This document shows positions 51,839 through 61,900 of a stretch of 64,000 nt of DNA, in pieces. Source of the stretch: Gallionellales bacterium 39-52-133. Its GTDB lineage: Bacteria > Pseudomonadota > Gammaproteobacteria > Burkholderiales > Gallionellaceae. The translations under genes were made by a program, and so were the position numbers. Each line of letters opens with the position of its first letter. The first letter of the stretch is position 1. Where the stretch lies: positions 310,001 to 374,000 of the forward strand of contig NCJL01000008.1 of NCBI GenBank assembly GCA_002278935.1, read 5' to 3'. The notes beneath the pieces were generated by a model. That model saw only the letters and a list, made by a program, of their open reading frames with translations, searched no databases and was not told where the DNA came from.

Positions 51839-53878
51839 TCAGTAGGGCGCGCCGTTCAGTATCCAGTTGACAAACATCTTGTACTTCGCCGCGTTATAAG
51901 CACCAAGAGTAGCGTAGGGAGAGCAATCCGGATAAGCCGGTGCAACTGCGCATGCCGTTGCCAGGGATGGATCAAAAGGAAAGGCGCCACCATGATGATG
52001 GCCTGAAGGCTTCCTCAACAGCGGGCTTGCTGCAATATCAGTAAAATTAATTCTCCCACGCAACTCGGTGTAAAACCACCTATCATCAATCGCATCAGTA
52101 CTTGCATCTCTGTTGCGATCATAATTAGTGTAATACAACGGGGGCCCTGGAGTAGCAGAGAGATTATCGTGACAACCAGCACCAGAACAACCAACAGAGT
52201 TACTTTGCAATACCGCCTTGATATCGGAGAAACGTATCGCTGACGGTGCAGGACTCAAGGTGCTATCAAGTATCACGGTCACATCTGCCGGGGTACTTTG
52301 AGTCGTGCCATTACTCACTACAAGACGAAGCACATTGGTTCCGTCCGCGCCGGTCAACGTTGGCGTTACCGATGTCGGGTTGGTCAGCGTAGCTGTACCT
52401 GAAACTTTCGACCAGCTGTAACTGCTCGCATAGAGACTGCCAGCTGCTGACAGTGTGGCTGGGGAAGTAGTGGTCCGATCCGGCCCGGGAATGGCGACAG
52501 GCCTTCCCGGCTGCAGCACCGCATTATTGGCATCGCGAACAGGCTGACTTTGCGCCGTCGTCAGAAAGGTCGCGAGGGTGTCAGCCTCTGTGGTGCTCCA
52601 CAAACGTTCATACACAATTTTGGCAAGCGGCATATTGCCCCGGTCAATAACATGCGCCTTGATGCGATCAGCGTAACCTGAAAAATGTGCATAGGTCTCA
52701 AAATTTAGTTCACTCATTGGCTGATTACCACGCAATATATGGCAGGTGCGGCATGAAGAGACAACCACGTTTTTATATAAATTTTCGGCGGTCAATCCTG
52801 CCGTACCCGCCGACCAGCCTGTCGGAAGATAAGTATCCGCAAAGGATGCATTGGGCAAGCCATCGCCACCATATGCATTCTTGATAAGTGCCGCGGCGGT
52901 TCCAGGCCATTCACCATAAACAATCGGCGTACGTCGCAATGTATCCTCGGGAAAGGCGCTTGCTACCGAAATGGGATATGAACTTAAAATCATCTTGTTG
53001 ATAATCTTGAGATTCGCTTCCTGTTCTGCCCGGGTGTAACCGGCTCTGCTCGAATAGCCAAAACTGTCCACTTTAAGCGGCTGCAGATTTGCCATTACAT
53101 CTCCGCGTTTTTGCGAGGCGGTATTCATTACCAGATTAAACAATTGCTTTCCGGTGGGCGAGCCTGTCGCTGGCGTTAACGGGTCTCCCCGCCCCCCGTG
53201 GCAGTTAATGCAAATTCCCGGCATGGCTTTTTTACCGCGACCATCCAGTTGCGCTTCCAGCAGACGCTGGCCTGTGGTTGGGTCAAAAGTGTAAAACTTG
53301 GCAAATTTAATTGTTGTGCTACATCCCGCCGGATCAGACGCGGTACAGGGGGACACACTAAACTCTATGCCATTCGTGCCCACATGCCAGCGACTATCCC
53401 GCACAACCGCTGCTTCAACATTGAAATCCGAGTATGTATAGCTGGCCACGGCACCAACCAGGTAGTTTTCCACCACAAAGGCCAGCGAACCATTGGTTGG
53501 ATGCTGGCGTGCAGTCATGCGCCGCCCGTAACCCAGATCCTTAACGTCGCCAAACACCACGGTTACCTCTGTGCCTGTGCCGCTGCCAAAACCATTCGCT
53601 GTCTTCCATTTCGTCAGCGTGTCTTTGTCATTATTCGGATCGATCGCCTCGTAGTAAGCGGTTGCATAAGCAGTGGTGTTGGTCTGCAAACTGGCGTCAT
53701 CCTGCTTCTGCGGATTGGGAAAAAGCAAAAAACTGTTGGGACCCGTAACGACGGCCGATGTCTGGGTCTCCCGCGGGAACACGTCGCCTGAATTTCCACC
53801 GCCGGGACCGCACGCGGTCAGCATCAAACCCGTCAGGAGCAAACCGGCAAGCTGCAAAACATCCCTTTTACACATCAT
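51839..53878 (-). CDS. Multiheme c-type cytochrome lipoprotein
   Basis: 679 aa. The N-terminus is a lipoprotein signal with lipobox LTACG, so the mature protein is lipid anchored in the periplasm or on the cell surface. Heme motifs: CINCH (about residue 221) and CRTCH (about 375) are standard CxxCH; CSGAGCH (about 564) is CX4CH. A likely immunoglobulin/PKD-type beta domain (GPDRTTTSPATLSAAG ... NVLRLVVSNGTT, about 455-540) lies before the third heme site. GHHHGG near the C-terminus may give axial ligands. Translated just after the beta-barrel gene (8-nt gap). Electron transfer role is inferred; the partner is unknown. Confidence 0.78.
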   Translation of the reverse strand: MMCKRDVLQLAGLLLTGLMLTACGPGGGNSGDVFPRETQTSAVVTGPNSFLLFPNPQKQDDASLQTNTTAYATAYYEAIDPNNDKDTLTKWKTANGFGSGTGTEVTVVFGDVKDLGYGRRMTARQHPTNGSLAFVVENYLVGAVASYTYSDFNVEAAVVRDSRWHVGTNGIEFSVSPCTASDPAGCSTTIKFAKFYTFDPTTGQRLLEAQLDGRGKKAMPGICINCHGGRGDPLTPATGSPTGKQLFNLVMNTASQKRGDVMANLQPLKVDSFGYSSRAGYTRAEQEANLKIINKMILSSYPISVASAFPEDTLRRTPIVYGEWPGTAAALIKNAYGGDGLPNASFADTYLPTGWSAGTAGLTAENLYKNVVVSSCRTCHILRGNQPMSELNFETYAHFSGYADRIKAHVIDRGNMPLAKIVYERLWSTTEADTLATFLTTAQSQPVRDANNAVLQPGRPVAIPGPDRTTTSPATLSAAGSLYASSYSWSKVSGTATLTNPTSVTPTLTGADGTNVLRLVVSNGTTQSTPADVTVILDSTLSPAPSAIRFSDIKAVLQSNSVGCSGAGCHDNLSATPGPPLYYTNYDRNRDASTDAIDDRWFYTELRGRINFTDIAASPLLRKPSGHHHGGAFPFDPSLATACAVAPAYPDCSPYATLGAYNAAKYKMFVNWILNGAPY

Positions 53879-53886
53879 CTTCCCCC

Positions 53887-54798
53887 TTAGAAAGACCTGA
53901 GATAAACCATGGAATACTGATTGACTATATAACTGGAAGGCGACGTCGCATAACTTGGCCTCTCTTCTGCTTTTGTTTCAATCATGCGCCAGGAAAAATC
54001 GAGAGAGTTGCGCGAATTCAAGCCATGGTTATAACCCAGCGTTGAAATCAGCGTGTTGCCCTTGAACCGGTAGCCGTATAAAGCACCGCCCGGATAAGCA
54101 TCGTCCTGGGCAAAGACATCGGCAATATCAATATTTTCAAGTGCGGGCTGCGCGGTGGAAACGGTATCGCCACTGCGGTACTCCGCGCCCAGATACAGGG
54201 TTCCCCTGGCGCTTAAGCCGTAGTCGAGATTAATTCGTGCCGAGTTTTCCCTGATATTGAACACCGCACTTTTGGCATAGCGCTGGTTGTGGGCAAGCGC
54301 GGCGAAAAGGTTGATGCGGTCTGTAACCGGCTGGCGAACCGACATTCCGACAGAATAGCGGGAGCCGCTGCGAAGCAACGATTCGTATTGCTCTGCAAAG
54401 GTCCTGATAAAAACTGCGAATGTCGGCGTACTGAATGCGGCAGAGCTGCGGTACTGGAGTTCGCCTTGCGCACTGCCGGCAAAGCGATTCAAACCGCTGT
54501 AGTCGGAGAACTTTTCACCGCCGGCAGACAGGGTGAGAAGCCCGCGCGTATGCGTGGTAAGCGGCAGGAACATGACACCGCTCAGATTGGCGCTATATGA
54601 ACGATCGCCCAGCTTATCGACACTTTCTTTTGTCCGGGTTACATTGTCATCAACCATATAACCCGCATCCAGTCTTATTTCCACTTCCCTGGAAAATATT
54701 GTCAGGTCCGCTTGTGCCTGCTGCCAATGTAGCAGCCCGGCCATGAACAAAAGGCTGGCAATATTACGGCGCGTAGAACAAGCAAAGAATATACGCAT
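53887..54798 (-). CDS. Predicted outer-membrane beta-barrel protein
   Basis: 303 aa with a Sec signal peptide (hydrophobic segment about 14-25, cleavage near AQA-DLT at 31). The mature part shows alternating hydrophobic strands with aromatic girdles (for example ARGTLYLGAEYRSG, NTLISTLGYNHGL, SLDFSWRMIET) and ends in Phe (SMVYLRSF), the usual BAM recognition end. No family name is certain. It is the first gene of a two-gene unit with the cytochrome lipoprotein. GGGGGG precedes the ATG. Barrel-plus-cytochrome pairs can make a conduit across the outer membrane, but this barrel is small and unproven. Confidence 0.72.
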   Translation of the reverse strand: MRIFFACSTRRNIASLLFMAGLLHWQQAQADLTIFSREVEIRLDAGYMVDDNVTRTKESVDKLGDRSYSANLSGVMFLPLTTHTRGLLTLSAGGEKFSDYSGLNRFAGSAQGELQYRSSAAFSTPTFAVFIRTFAEQYESLLRSGSRYSVGMSVRQPVTDRINLFAALAHNQRYAKSAVFNIRENSARINLDYGLSARGTLYLGAEYRSGDTVSTAQPALENIDIADVFAQDDAYPGGALYGYRFKGNTLISTLGYNHGLNSRNSLDFSWRMIETKAEERPSYATSPSSYIVNQYSMVYLRSF

Positions 54799-55005
54799 GC
54801 ATCCCCCCCGGAATCATCCTGCATGCTTTGCACGGCAACAACGCCGCAGCAGAGCCTGACAATGAGTTTATCGCTATATTTTTCGAAGTATACAGATTTA
54901 TCGGAACAAGTAGACCTGTCGCGCGCAGGGTTTTAGCTGGCGAAACAGGTCGCGCTCTGCAAATACATTGCACTTCCGCAGCAATGCCCGTGCAAGAAAA
55001 CCCTC

Positions 55006-56517
55006 TTATTGAACCTGGCCCCGCTTTGCCGATTTTTCCAGCCAGTGCAGCAAAAGCGAAAAAAGCATTTCAGGATCAACCGGCTTGCTGATGTAATCGC
55101 TCATGCCGGCTTCGATGCAGCGCTTGCGATCCTCATCAAAGGCGTTCGCCGTCAGTGCCAGTATCGGCAAATCCGATTTGCCGGGCTGCTGGCGAATATG
55201 CCGCGTGGCAGCCAGACCGTCCATGACAGGCATTTGCACATCCATCAGCACCAGTGCATAGTCATCCGACATCATTTTTTGTACTGCCAACTGGCCATTT
55301 TCAACCACGTCAATGATCAGACCCGTTTCTTCCAGCAAGCCCAGAGCAACTTCCTGGTTGAACAAATCATCCTCCGCCAGCAATATCCTCACTCCGCCAA
55401 AACGTCGTGCAATGATACTGACAGGCGGCTCGCTCAATAACAATCTGCCGATCTCGGCCAGTGCGCCGCTGCCGGTGGATTTTTCCATGCCGACTTCCAT
55501 CCAGAAAGTACTGCCTGCGCCGTACTCGCTTGTCACGCCAATGTCGCCTCCCATCAGTGTTGCCAGTTGCCTGGAAATAACCAGCCCCAGACCGGAGGCC
55601 CCCAATTCACGGGTCGTCACATCATCCACTTGCTGAAACTTGTGGAACAGATTTTCCTGCTGCGCCCGGCTTAAGCCAATTCCCTGATCTGCCACTTCGA
55701 TACGTATCAGCATATGCTGCGACATATCCTTAACAACTTTGGCGCGCACAGCAATGGAACCGGCCTCGGAATATCTGATGGCATTGCTCACGAAATTAAA
55801 TAAAATTTGCCCCAGACGGAGCGGGTCTGCGTTAAGTTGACGGGGTATCTGCGGATCAAGCTCTACAGAAATATACAGGCCCTTGATATTGGCCTGCTCG
55901 CTCAACATGCTGACCGTGCTCTCCACCAGCCTTGCCAGATCAAAATCTGTTTTCTCCAGCACACACATTCCGGCTTCTATCCTGGAAAGATCCATCATGT
56001 TGTTAACGACTTTCAACAGATGATTTGCTGCTTCACCAACCTTCACCACCTGGTCAAGCTGCCTGGGTATCTCAACTTCCTTTTGCAGCAGATAATTCCA
56101 GCCGATAATTGAATTGAGCGATACCCGAATTTCATGGCTGATATCGGCCAAAAAGATGTTGTTGGCATGTCTGGCGGCTTCGGCGGCATTCTTTGACTGC
56201 ACCAGTGCTGCGGTACGTTTTTGCACCGCCTCTTCCATATTCTGGCGATAGTGTTCAATCTCTTCTGTCAGCCTGCTACGCTCTGCAACATCATTTTGCA
56301 ATTTTTTATATACAAGAAAATACAGCACGGGTGTATTAATCAGCACAAGCAGAAGCGTATGAATATATTTCCAGGGCGCTCCAGAAAAAACGGCTGGGAC
56401 CAAAACTTCCTGAAGCAGCAACATGATGAGCAACTCAGCAACCGCAATAAAAGAAAGCAATAGCACCAACATTCGCAATGGCGTGTTAACGGCAAGGTAA
56501 TAAGGAGTGAATTTCAT
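55006..56517 (-). CDS. Hybrid sensor histidine kinase with receiver domain
   Basis: 503 aa. Two membrane helices (about 15-40 and 51-70) with almost no periplasmic sensor, a coiled coil (72-118), a HisKA domain with phospho-His about 128 in ADISHEIRVSLNSIIG (the usual TP after the Arg is VS), an HATPase domain (FNFVSNAIRYSE, ADQGIGLSR, GASGLGLVISR), and a C-terminal receiver (ILLAEDDLFNQEVA, phospho-Asp in LVLMDVQMPVMDG, Lys in YISKPVD). It ends 207 nt upstream of the beta-barrel gene on the same strand. No response regulator with an output domain is nearby; the target is unknown. Confidence 0.9.
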   Translation of the reverse strand: MKFTPYYLAVNTPLRMLVLLLSFIAVAELLIMLLLQEVLVPAVFSGAPWKYIHTLLLVLINTPVLYFLVYKKLQNDVAERSRLTEEIEHYRQNMEEAVQKRTAALVQSKNAAEAARHANNIFLADISHEIRVSLNSIIGWNYLLQKEVEIPRQLDQVVKVGEAANHLLKVVNNMMDLSRIEAGMCVLEKTDFDLARLVESTVSMLSEQANIKGLYISVELDPQIPRQLNADPLRLGQILFNFVSNAIRYSEAGSIAVRAKVVKDMSQHMLIRIEVADQGIGLSRAQQENLFHKFQQVDDVTTRELGASGLGLVISRQLATLMGGDIGVTSEYGAGSTFWMEVGMEKSTGSGALAEIGRLLLSEPPVSIIARRFGGVRILLAEDDLFNQEVALGLLEETGLIIDVVENGQLAVQKMMSDDYALVLMDVQMPVMDGLAATRHIRQQPGKSDLPILALTANAFDEDRKRCIEAGMSDYISKPVDPEMLFSLLLHWLEKSAKRGQVQ

Positions 56518-56788
56518 GCGAACCTTTAAACAAAATCAACGAATATATAAAGCATTTGTGGGTATTTTGAAGCAAGGCTGATCATTTGACACCTTAAATG
56601 TTCAACCCTGCTTAAGGAAGCTCTGATTAAGTCGAAAACATGCAGCCATGTTTTCAATCAAACAACCATCAACGCATACCCTAATAAAACAGAGTGATTG
56701 CCAGCAACCCTGTCAGCAACCATGCCTTTTCAGGCACGCTGACTGCAACTTTACAGACAGCCCCTACATCGGGATAATCCACCCCCTT
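56518..56788. other. 271-nt divergent gap between the kinase gene and ispZ
   Basis: It contains a hairpin (AAAACATG, CAGC, CATGTTTT at 56635-56654) preceded by AAGGAAGCTCTGATTAAG, which looks like an IS-type end but has no partner in the window. No gene or clear promoter was found. Confidence 0.3.
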
Positions 56789-57374
56789 ATGAAAATTCTA
56801 TTCGACCTGTTCCCCGTTATCCTTTTCTTTGCCGTGTTCAAGCTGGCCGGAAGCAACCCGGACACAGCCCAGGCTCTGGCAACATACATTAACTATCCGG
56901 CCGATCCTGCACACCTGCCGGTGCTGTTTGCCACTGCCACCGCGATTATTGCAACGCTGGCGCAAATCATCTGGGTCAAATGGCGGCACGACAAGGTGGA
57001 CACCATGCTCTGGGTAAGCTTCGCGATTATCCTGGTGTTTGGCGGTTATCAAAGTAAAGCCCACCGCTCTGTACTGGCTGTTTGCTCTGGCTTTGCTGTT
57101 TTCAAAAATTCTGTTCAGGAAAAACCTGATACGCAGCCTGATGGAAGAAAAGATGAGCCTGCCTGACCGCATCTGGGGCCAGCTGAATCTGGCCTGGAGC
57201 GGATTCTTTATCCTCCTCGGCGTACTGAACCTTTATGTCGCATGGAACTTTGCAACCGACGTATGGGTCAATTTCAAGCTATTTGGTGCCACCGGCATCA
57301 TGTTTGTTTTTATCATCGTGCAGGCCGCGATGGTGTCGAAATATATAGAAACAGAAAAAAAGGACAATGTTTAA
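56789..57374 (+). pseudogene. ispZ: Inner-membrane septation/IspZ-YciB protein, frameshifted by an internal deletion
   Basis: YciB-type membrane protein involved in envelope maintenance and division. The first frame reads [18 protein letters not shown] to [18 protein letters not shown]; the family then has a 10-residue segment (LTLFFHNDEF in E. coli) before IKWK. Here VFGG is followed after a single base by ATCAAA in the next frame ([19 protein letters not shown] onward, to IETEKKDNV), ending at TAA 57372-57374. About 29 nt are missing near 57042. As written the protein is split; both halves are otherwise well conserved. The second half overlaps the yciI ATG (TAATG). Confidence 0.82.
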
Positions 57375-57676
57375 TGTTGTATGCAATTACAGGTCAGGAT
57401 ACCCACAACAGTCTCGACAAACGCCTGTCAGCACGTCCCGCTCACGTGGCGCGCCTGCAGACCCTGCAGGATGAGGGCCGGCTGGTATTGGCAGGCCCTT
57501 TTCCCTCGGTAGACAGCAACGATCCCGGCCCGGCCGGTTTTAGCGGCAGCCTGATCGTGGCGGAATTTGCCACACTCTCGGCAGCGGTAGAGTGGGCCCA
57601 GGCAGACCCATATGTGAGCGCCGGCGTGTATGCGCAGGTTGAAGTCAAACCATTCAAAAAGGTATTTCCATCATGA
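57374..57676 (+). CDS. yciI: YciI-like protein
   Basis: 100 aa, ferredoxin-like YciI fold with the conserved [25 protein letters not shown] and a C-terminal [12 protein letters not shown] segment. The His in the RPAHVARL block and the Asp in QADPYV are the proposed active pair in this family; the reaction is unknown. It starts by overlapping the ispZ stop, typical of the ispZ-yciI-bolA order. Confidence 0.92.
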   Translation: MLYAITGQDTHNSLDKRLSARPAHVARLQTLQDEGRLVLAGPFPSVDSNDPGPAGFSGSLIVAEFATLSAAVEWAQADPYVSAGVYAQVEVKPFKKVFPS

Positions 57677-57951
57677 GCCGTATCGAGAACATGCGCACCC
57701 TGCTTGCCGCATTGCAACCCGAGCAGATTGATATTATTGACGACAGCCACAAACACGCGGGACATGAGGGCGCGCGTTCTGGCGGCGGCCATTACACCCT
57801 GCATATCGTCTCGGCGCAGTTCGCCGGCAAGCCCACACTGGCCAGGCACCGTATGATATATTCCGCACTTGGCAACATGATGAAACAGGAAATTCACGCC
57901 TTGAATATCAAGGCTTACACCCCGCAGGAGCTACAAACGGCAGCGCAGTAA
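57673..57951 (+). CDS. bolA: BolA-family protein
   Basis: 92 aa. The core has the BolA fold [31 protein letters not shown] (given as a block), with His residues that bind an Fe-S cluster together with a monothiol glutaredoxin, and [31 protein letters not shown]. It overlaps yciI by 4 nt. Likely acts in Fe-S handling or stress morphology. Confidence 0.93.
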   Translation: MSRIENMRTLLAALQPEQIDIIDDSHKHAGHEGARSGGGHYTLHIVSAQFAGKPTLARHRMIYSALGNMMKQEIHALNIKAYTPQELQTAAQ

Positions 57952-57994
57952 ACAAAGTACCTTTTATTTAATTAATTAATTCAGGACTCAAACC

Positions 57995-58777
57995 ATGTTG
58001 AAATACACCAAACTTACCGCACTGGTCTTGCTGGGTGCGATTGTCTCCAGCACTGCTTATGCCCAGACAAAACCTGCTGCAACCGTCAACGGCGTTGCCA
58101 TACCACAGGCGCGCCTGGAGATGCGCATTAAAGCCGCGCTGGCACAAGGCCAGCCTGACACCCCCGAGCTGCGCACCGCGGCGCTGGAAGACCTGATCAC
58201 ACTGGAAGTGCTGGCGCAGGCGGCAACCAAAAAGGGATTCCATAAACAGTCTGATGTTGTTCAGCAAATTGAACTGACCAGGCAGAACATTCTGGCCAAT
58301 GCATTTTTTCAGGATTACGTGAAGAAGCACCCCCTCAGCGATAGTGCACTGAAACAGGAATACGACAGAATTACCCTGTTGCGCGGCAGCAAGGAATACA
58401 AGGTTTCGCACATTTTGCTAAAAACAGAAGCCGACGCAAAAGCAGTTGTTGACCAGCTGAAGAACAGCAAGTTTGAAGATGTTGCCATGGACAAGTCACA
58501 GGACCCCGGCTCCAGCGTTAAAGGTGGCGATCTGGGCTGGGCGGTTCCAAGCAGCTTCGTCAAGCCGTTCTCGGATGCGATGGTTGCGCTGAACAAAGGC
58601 CAGACCAGCGAACCCGTGCAGTCGCAGTATGGCTGGCACGTCATCAAGCTGGAGGATACACGCGATGTGAAAGTGCCCACCTTTGATGAAGTCAAACCCA
58701 ACCTGAACCAGCACTTGCAGCAACAGATGGTGCAAAAAGCCATTGCTGAACAGCGTTCCAAGGCCGTGATCAAATAA
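57995..58777 (+). CDS. Periplasmic parvulin-type peptidyl-prolyl isomerase
   Basis: 260 aa with a Sec signal peptide (LVLLGAIVSSTAYA, cleavage near residue 23), a SurA-like N-terminal helical region and a rotamase domain from about 135: YKVSHILLKTEADAK, DPGSSVKGGDLGWAVPSSFVKPFSDAM and QSQYGWHVIKLEDTR. It helps fold exported proteins. It follows bolA by 43 nt. AGGA lies upstream of the ATG. Confidence 0.93.
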   Translation: MLKYTKLTALVLLGAIVSSTAYAQTKPAATVNGVAIPQARLEMRIKAALAQGQPDTPELRTAALEDLITLEVLAQAATKKGFHKQSDVVQQIELTRQNILANAFFQDYVKKHPLSDSALKQEYDRITLLRGSKEYKVSHILLKTEADAKAVVDQLKNSKFEDVAMDKSQDPGSSVKGGDLGWAVPSSFVKPFSDAMVALNKGQTSEPVQSQYGWHVIKLEDTRDVKVPTFDEVKPNLNQHLQQQMVQKAIAEQRSKAVIK

Positions 58778-58796
58778 GCAACTTTCAGCCTGGAAA

Positions 58797-58832
58797 CATA
58801 AAAAAAGCGACCGGCTGGTCGCTTTTTTTATG
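58797..58832. terminator. Bidirectional terminator between the PPIase gene and purL
   Basis: A perfect 16-bp stem (CATAAAAAAAGCGACC and its inverse) around GGCT, with seven-base A and T runs. Confidence 0.92.
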
Positions 58833-58870
58833 CCTGTCAGCGGCAAGTTTCAGTTATATGCAAAATAACA

Positions 58871-58897
58871 TAACTATTTGATTTTATTTAATATTTT
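58871..58897 (-). repeat. 27-bp intergenic IHF-like element, copy 7
   Basis: Minus strand: arm AAAATATTAAATAA, core AATCAAATAGTTA. It lies 31 nt past the purL stop, between that stop and the terminator. Confidence 0.8.
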
Positions 58898-58928
58898 ATA
58901 TGTTCAATAAGTGACTACCCCGATTGTT

Positions 58929-61900
58929 TTAGCCCACCCACTTGCGTGCATTCTGGAACATGCGCAGCCATGCGCCATTCTCTTTCCACTCTGCCGGATA
59001 CCATGAGTTCTGCACTGCGCGGAACACGCGTTCAGGGTGCGGCATCATGATGCTGAAACGGCCATCCGGCGTGGTGAGGCCGGTTGCCCCTTGAGGAGAA
59101 CCATTGGGGTTGAAAGGATAGGTTTGCGTGGCTTTGCCGTAGTTATCCACGTAACGCAAAGTCACCAGCGGCTGCGCAGCTTTCAGTTTATTGGCGCTGC
59201 TAAAGTCGGCATAACCTTCGCCGTGCGACACCACGATCGGCATGCGGCTGCCGGCCATGCCGTCGAACAGGATAGACGGTGTTTTCTGCACCTCCACCAT
59301 CACAAAACGCGCCTCAAATTGCTCGGACTCGTTGCGCGAGAAATGCGCCCAGCTGTCCGCACCGGGAATGATCTCATGCAGATTGCTCATCATCTGGCAG
59401 CCGTTGCACACGCCCAGCGCGAAGGTGTCTTTGCGATTAAAGAAGGCAGAAAACTCATCACGCGCGCGCGGGTTGAAGAGGATGGATTTGGCCCAGCCCT
59501 CGCCCGCCCCCAGCACGTCGCCGTAGGAGAAACCGCCGCAAGCCGCCAGACCCTTGAAGTCCGCCAGACTGACGCGCCCGGTGATGATGTCGCTCATGTG
59601 CACGTCCACCGCGTTGAAGCCGGCACGGTCAAAGGCGGCCGCCATTTCAACCTGGCCGTTAACACCCTGTTCGCGCAGGATTGCCATCTTCGGGCGCGAT
59701 TTCAGAATCGCCGCTGACACAGGACTGATATTCAGATCGTAAGTAAGTTTGGCGTGCAGGCCGGGATCAAAGGCGTCAAGCTTGGCGTCGTACTCCTGCT
59801 GCGCGCATAACGGATTGTCGCGCAGTTTCTGCATCTGATAAGTGGTTGCCGACCAGATGCGCTGCAGCTCAATCGCGTTTTCGCTGTACAGCTTTTTGCC
59901 GGCCTGTACGATATTGAACATGCCGCGCTTGTTCAGGGTTGCCACTTCATGCACCGCTTTCAGACCGGCCTGATGGCAAGCCTGCAACACCGCTTTCAAC
60001 TCACTGCCGCGCACCTGCACCACCGCACCCAGCTCTTCGTTAAACAGGGTGCTGAGCGCATCGCCCTTCAGCGCATCCAGTTTTACATCGAGTCCGATAT
60101 GCGAGGCAAAAGACATTTCGCACAAAGCCGCCAGCAAGCCGCCATCGGAGCGGTCATGATAGGCCAGCAACTTGCCCTCGCTGTTCAGGCGCTGGATGAT
60201 GTCGAAGAAGGCTTTGAGCTTTTCCGCAGCATCCAGATCCGGCGCCACATTGCCAACCTGTCCGTACACTTGCGCCAGTGCGGAGCCACCCAGACGATTT
60301 TTGCCATTGCCGAGATCGATCAGCAGCAGCACGCTGTCGGGGTCAGCCTGCAGTTGAGGAGTAAGGGTTCTGCTTGCGTCCATAACCGGCGCGAAGGCGG
60401 TTACGATCAAGGACAGGGGCGCGGTCACCGCCTTGCTGTTTTCGCCTTCGGTCCAACTCGTTTTCATCGACATGGAATCCTTGCCCACCGGAATGCTGAT
60501 GCCCAATTGCGGACACAACTCCATGCCAACCGCTTTCACCGTGTCAAACAGCGCCGCATCTTCACCGTGGTGTCCCGCTGCGGCCATCCAGTTGGCCGAC
60601 AGCTTGATGTCGCCGATTTTTGCAATGCGCCCCGCCGCGATATTGGTGATTGCCTCGCCCACCGCCATGCGCCCCGAAGCCGGTGCATTCAGCACCGCGA
60701 GCGGCGTGCGCTCGCCCAGCGCAAAGGCCTCGCCCAGATTGGTGCCATAACCCATCAGGGTCACGGCCACGTCGGCCACCGGCACTTGCCACGGCCCCAC
60801 CATCTGGTCGCGCGCGGTCATGCCGCCCACGCTGCGGTCGCCAATGCTGATGAGGAAGGTTTTGTCGGCCACCGAGGGCAGGCTCAGCACGCGTGTGATC
60901 GCGTCTTTCAGCTTGATCTTGCTGCTATCGAAAGCGGGCAGCTTGACCTTCTCGCGCTTGACTGTGCGCGTCATCTTGGGCGGCTTGCCCAGCAACACCG
61001 AGAGCGGCATATCGACCGCATCGTTCCTGAACTGCTCGTCATGCACCACCAGCCGGTCGGCTTCTATCGCGTGGCCCAGCACCGCGAACGGGCAGCGCTC
61101 GCGCGCGCACATGGCCTGGAATTCGGCCAGACGCTCGGGAGGTATCGCCAGCACATAGCGTTCCTGCGCTTCATTGCTCCAGATCTGCATTGGCGTCATG
61201 CCGCGCTCTTCGGAGGGCACCTTGCGCAGCTCAAAATGCGCACCGCGACCGCCGCCATGCACCAGCTCGGGCAGCGCGTTGGAAATGCCGCCCGCCCCCA
61301 CGTCGTGAATCGACAGGATGGGATTATTACCGCCCATCTGCCAGCAGCGGTCGATCACTTCCTGCGCGCGGCGCTGCATCTCGGGATTGCCGCGCTGCAC
61401 CGAATCAAAATCCAGATTCTCCGCATTGGCGCCGGTGTCCATGCTGGAAGCCGCGCCGCCGCCGAGGCCGATCAGCATGCCGGGGCCGCCCAGCTGGATC
61501 AGCAAGGTTCCTATCGGCAACACATGTTTGTGCGTGTGTCGCGCCGAGATGCTGCCGACGCCACCGGCCAGCATGATGGGCTTGTGGTAGCCGCGCCGCT
61601 CGCCGTTCACATTCTCCTCATAAGTGCGGAAGTAACCGGCCAGGTTGGGGCGGCCAAATTCATTGTTGAAGGCGGCACCGCCGATGGGGCCTTCCAGCAT
61701 GATCTGCAATGCCGACGCAATACGCGAGGGTTTGCCATAGGGCTTGCCTTCCCAGCCCTGTTTAAAGCCGGGAATATTCAGGTTGGATACAGAAAATCCG
61801 GTCAGACCGGCCTTGGGTTTTGAACCTGTCCCCGTGGCGCCCTCGTCGCGAATCTCGCCGCCCGCACCGGTCGCCGCCCCCGCAAACGGCGCGATGGCAG

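Noticed and set aside
56527..56545. AATCAA in an AT-rich context upstream of the kinase gene
   Set aside because: The TTR half of the core and the conserved arm are absent.
56600..56660. IS end (AAGGAAGCTCTGATTAAG) with hairpin
   Set aside because: No matching opposite end, target duplication or transposase remnant in the window.
59949..61823. 624-aa plus-strand ORF
   Set aside because: Antisense shadow of purL; no recognisable domain and a His/Arg/Gln-rich composition.
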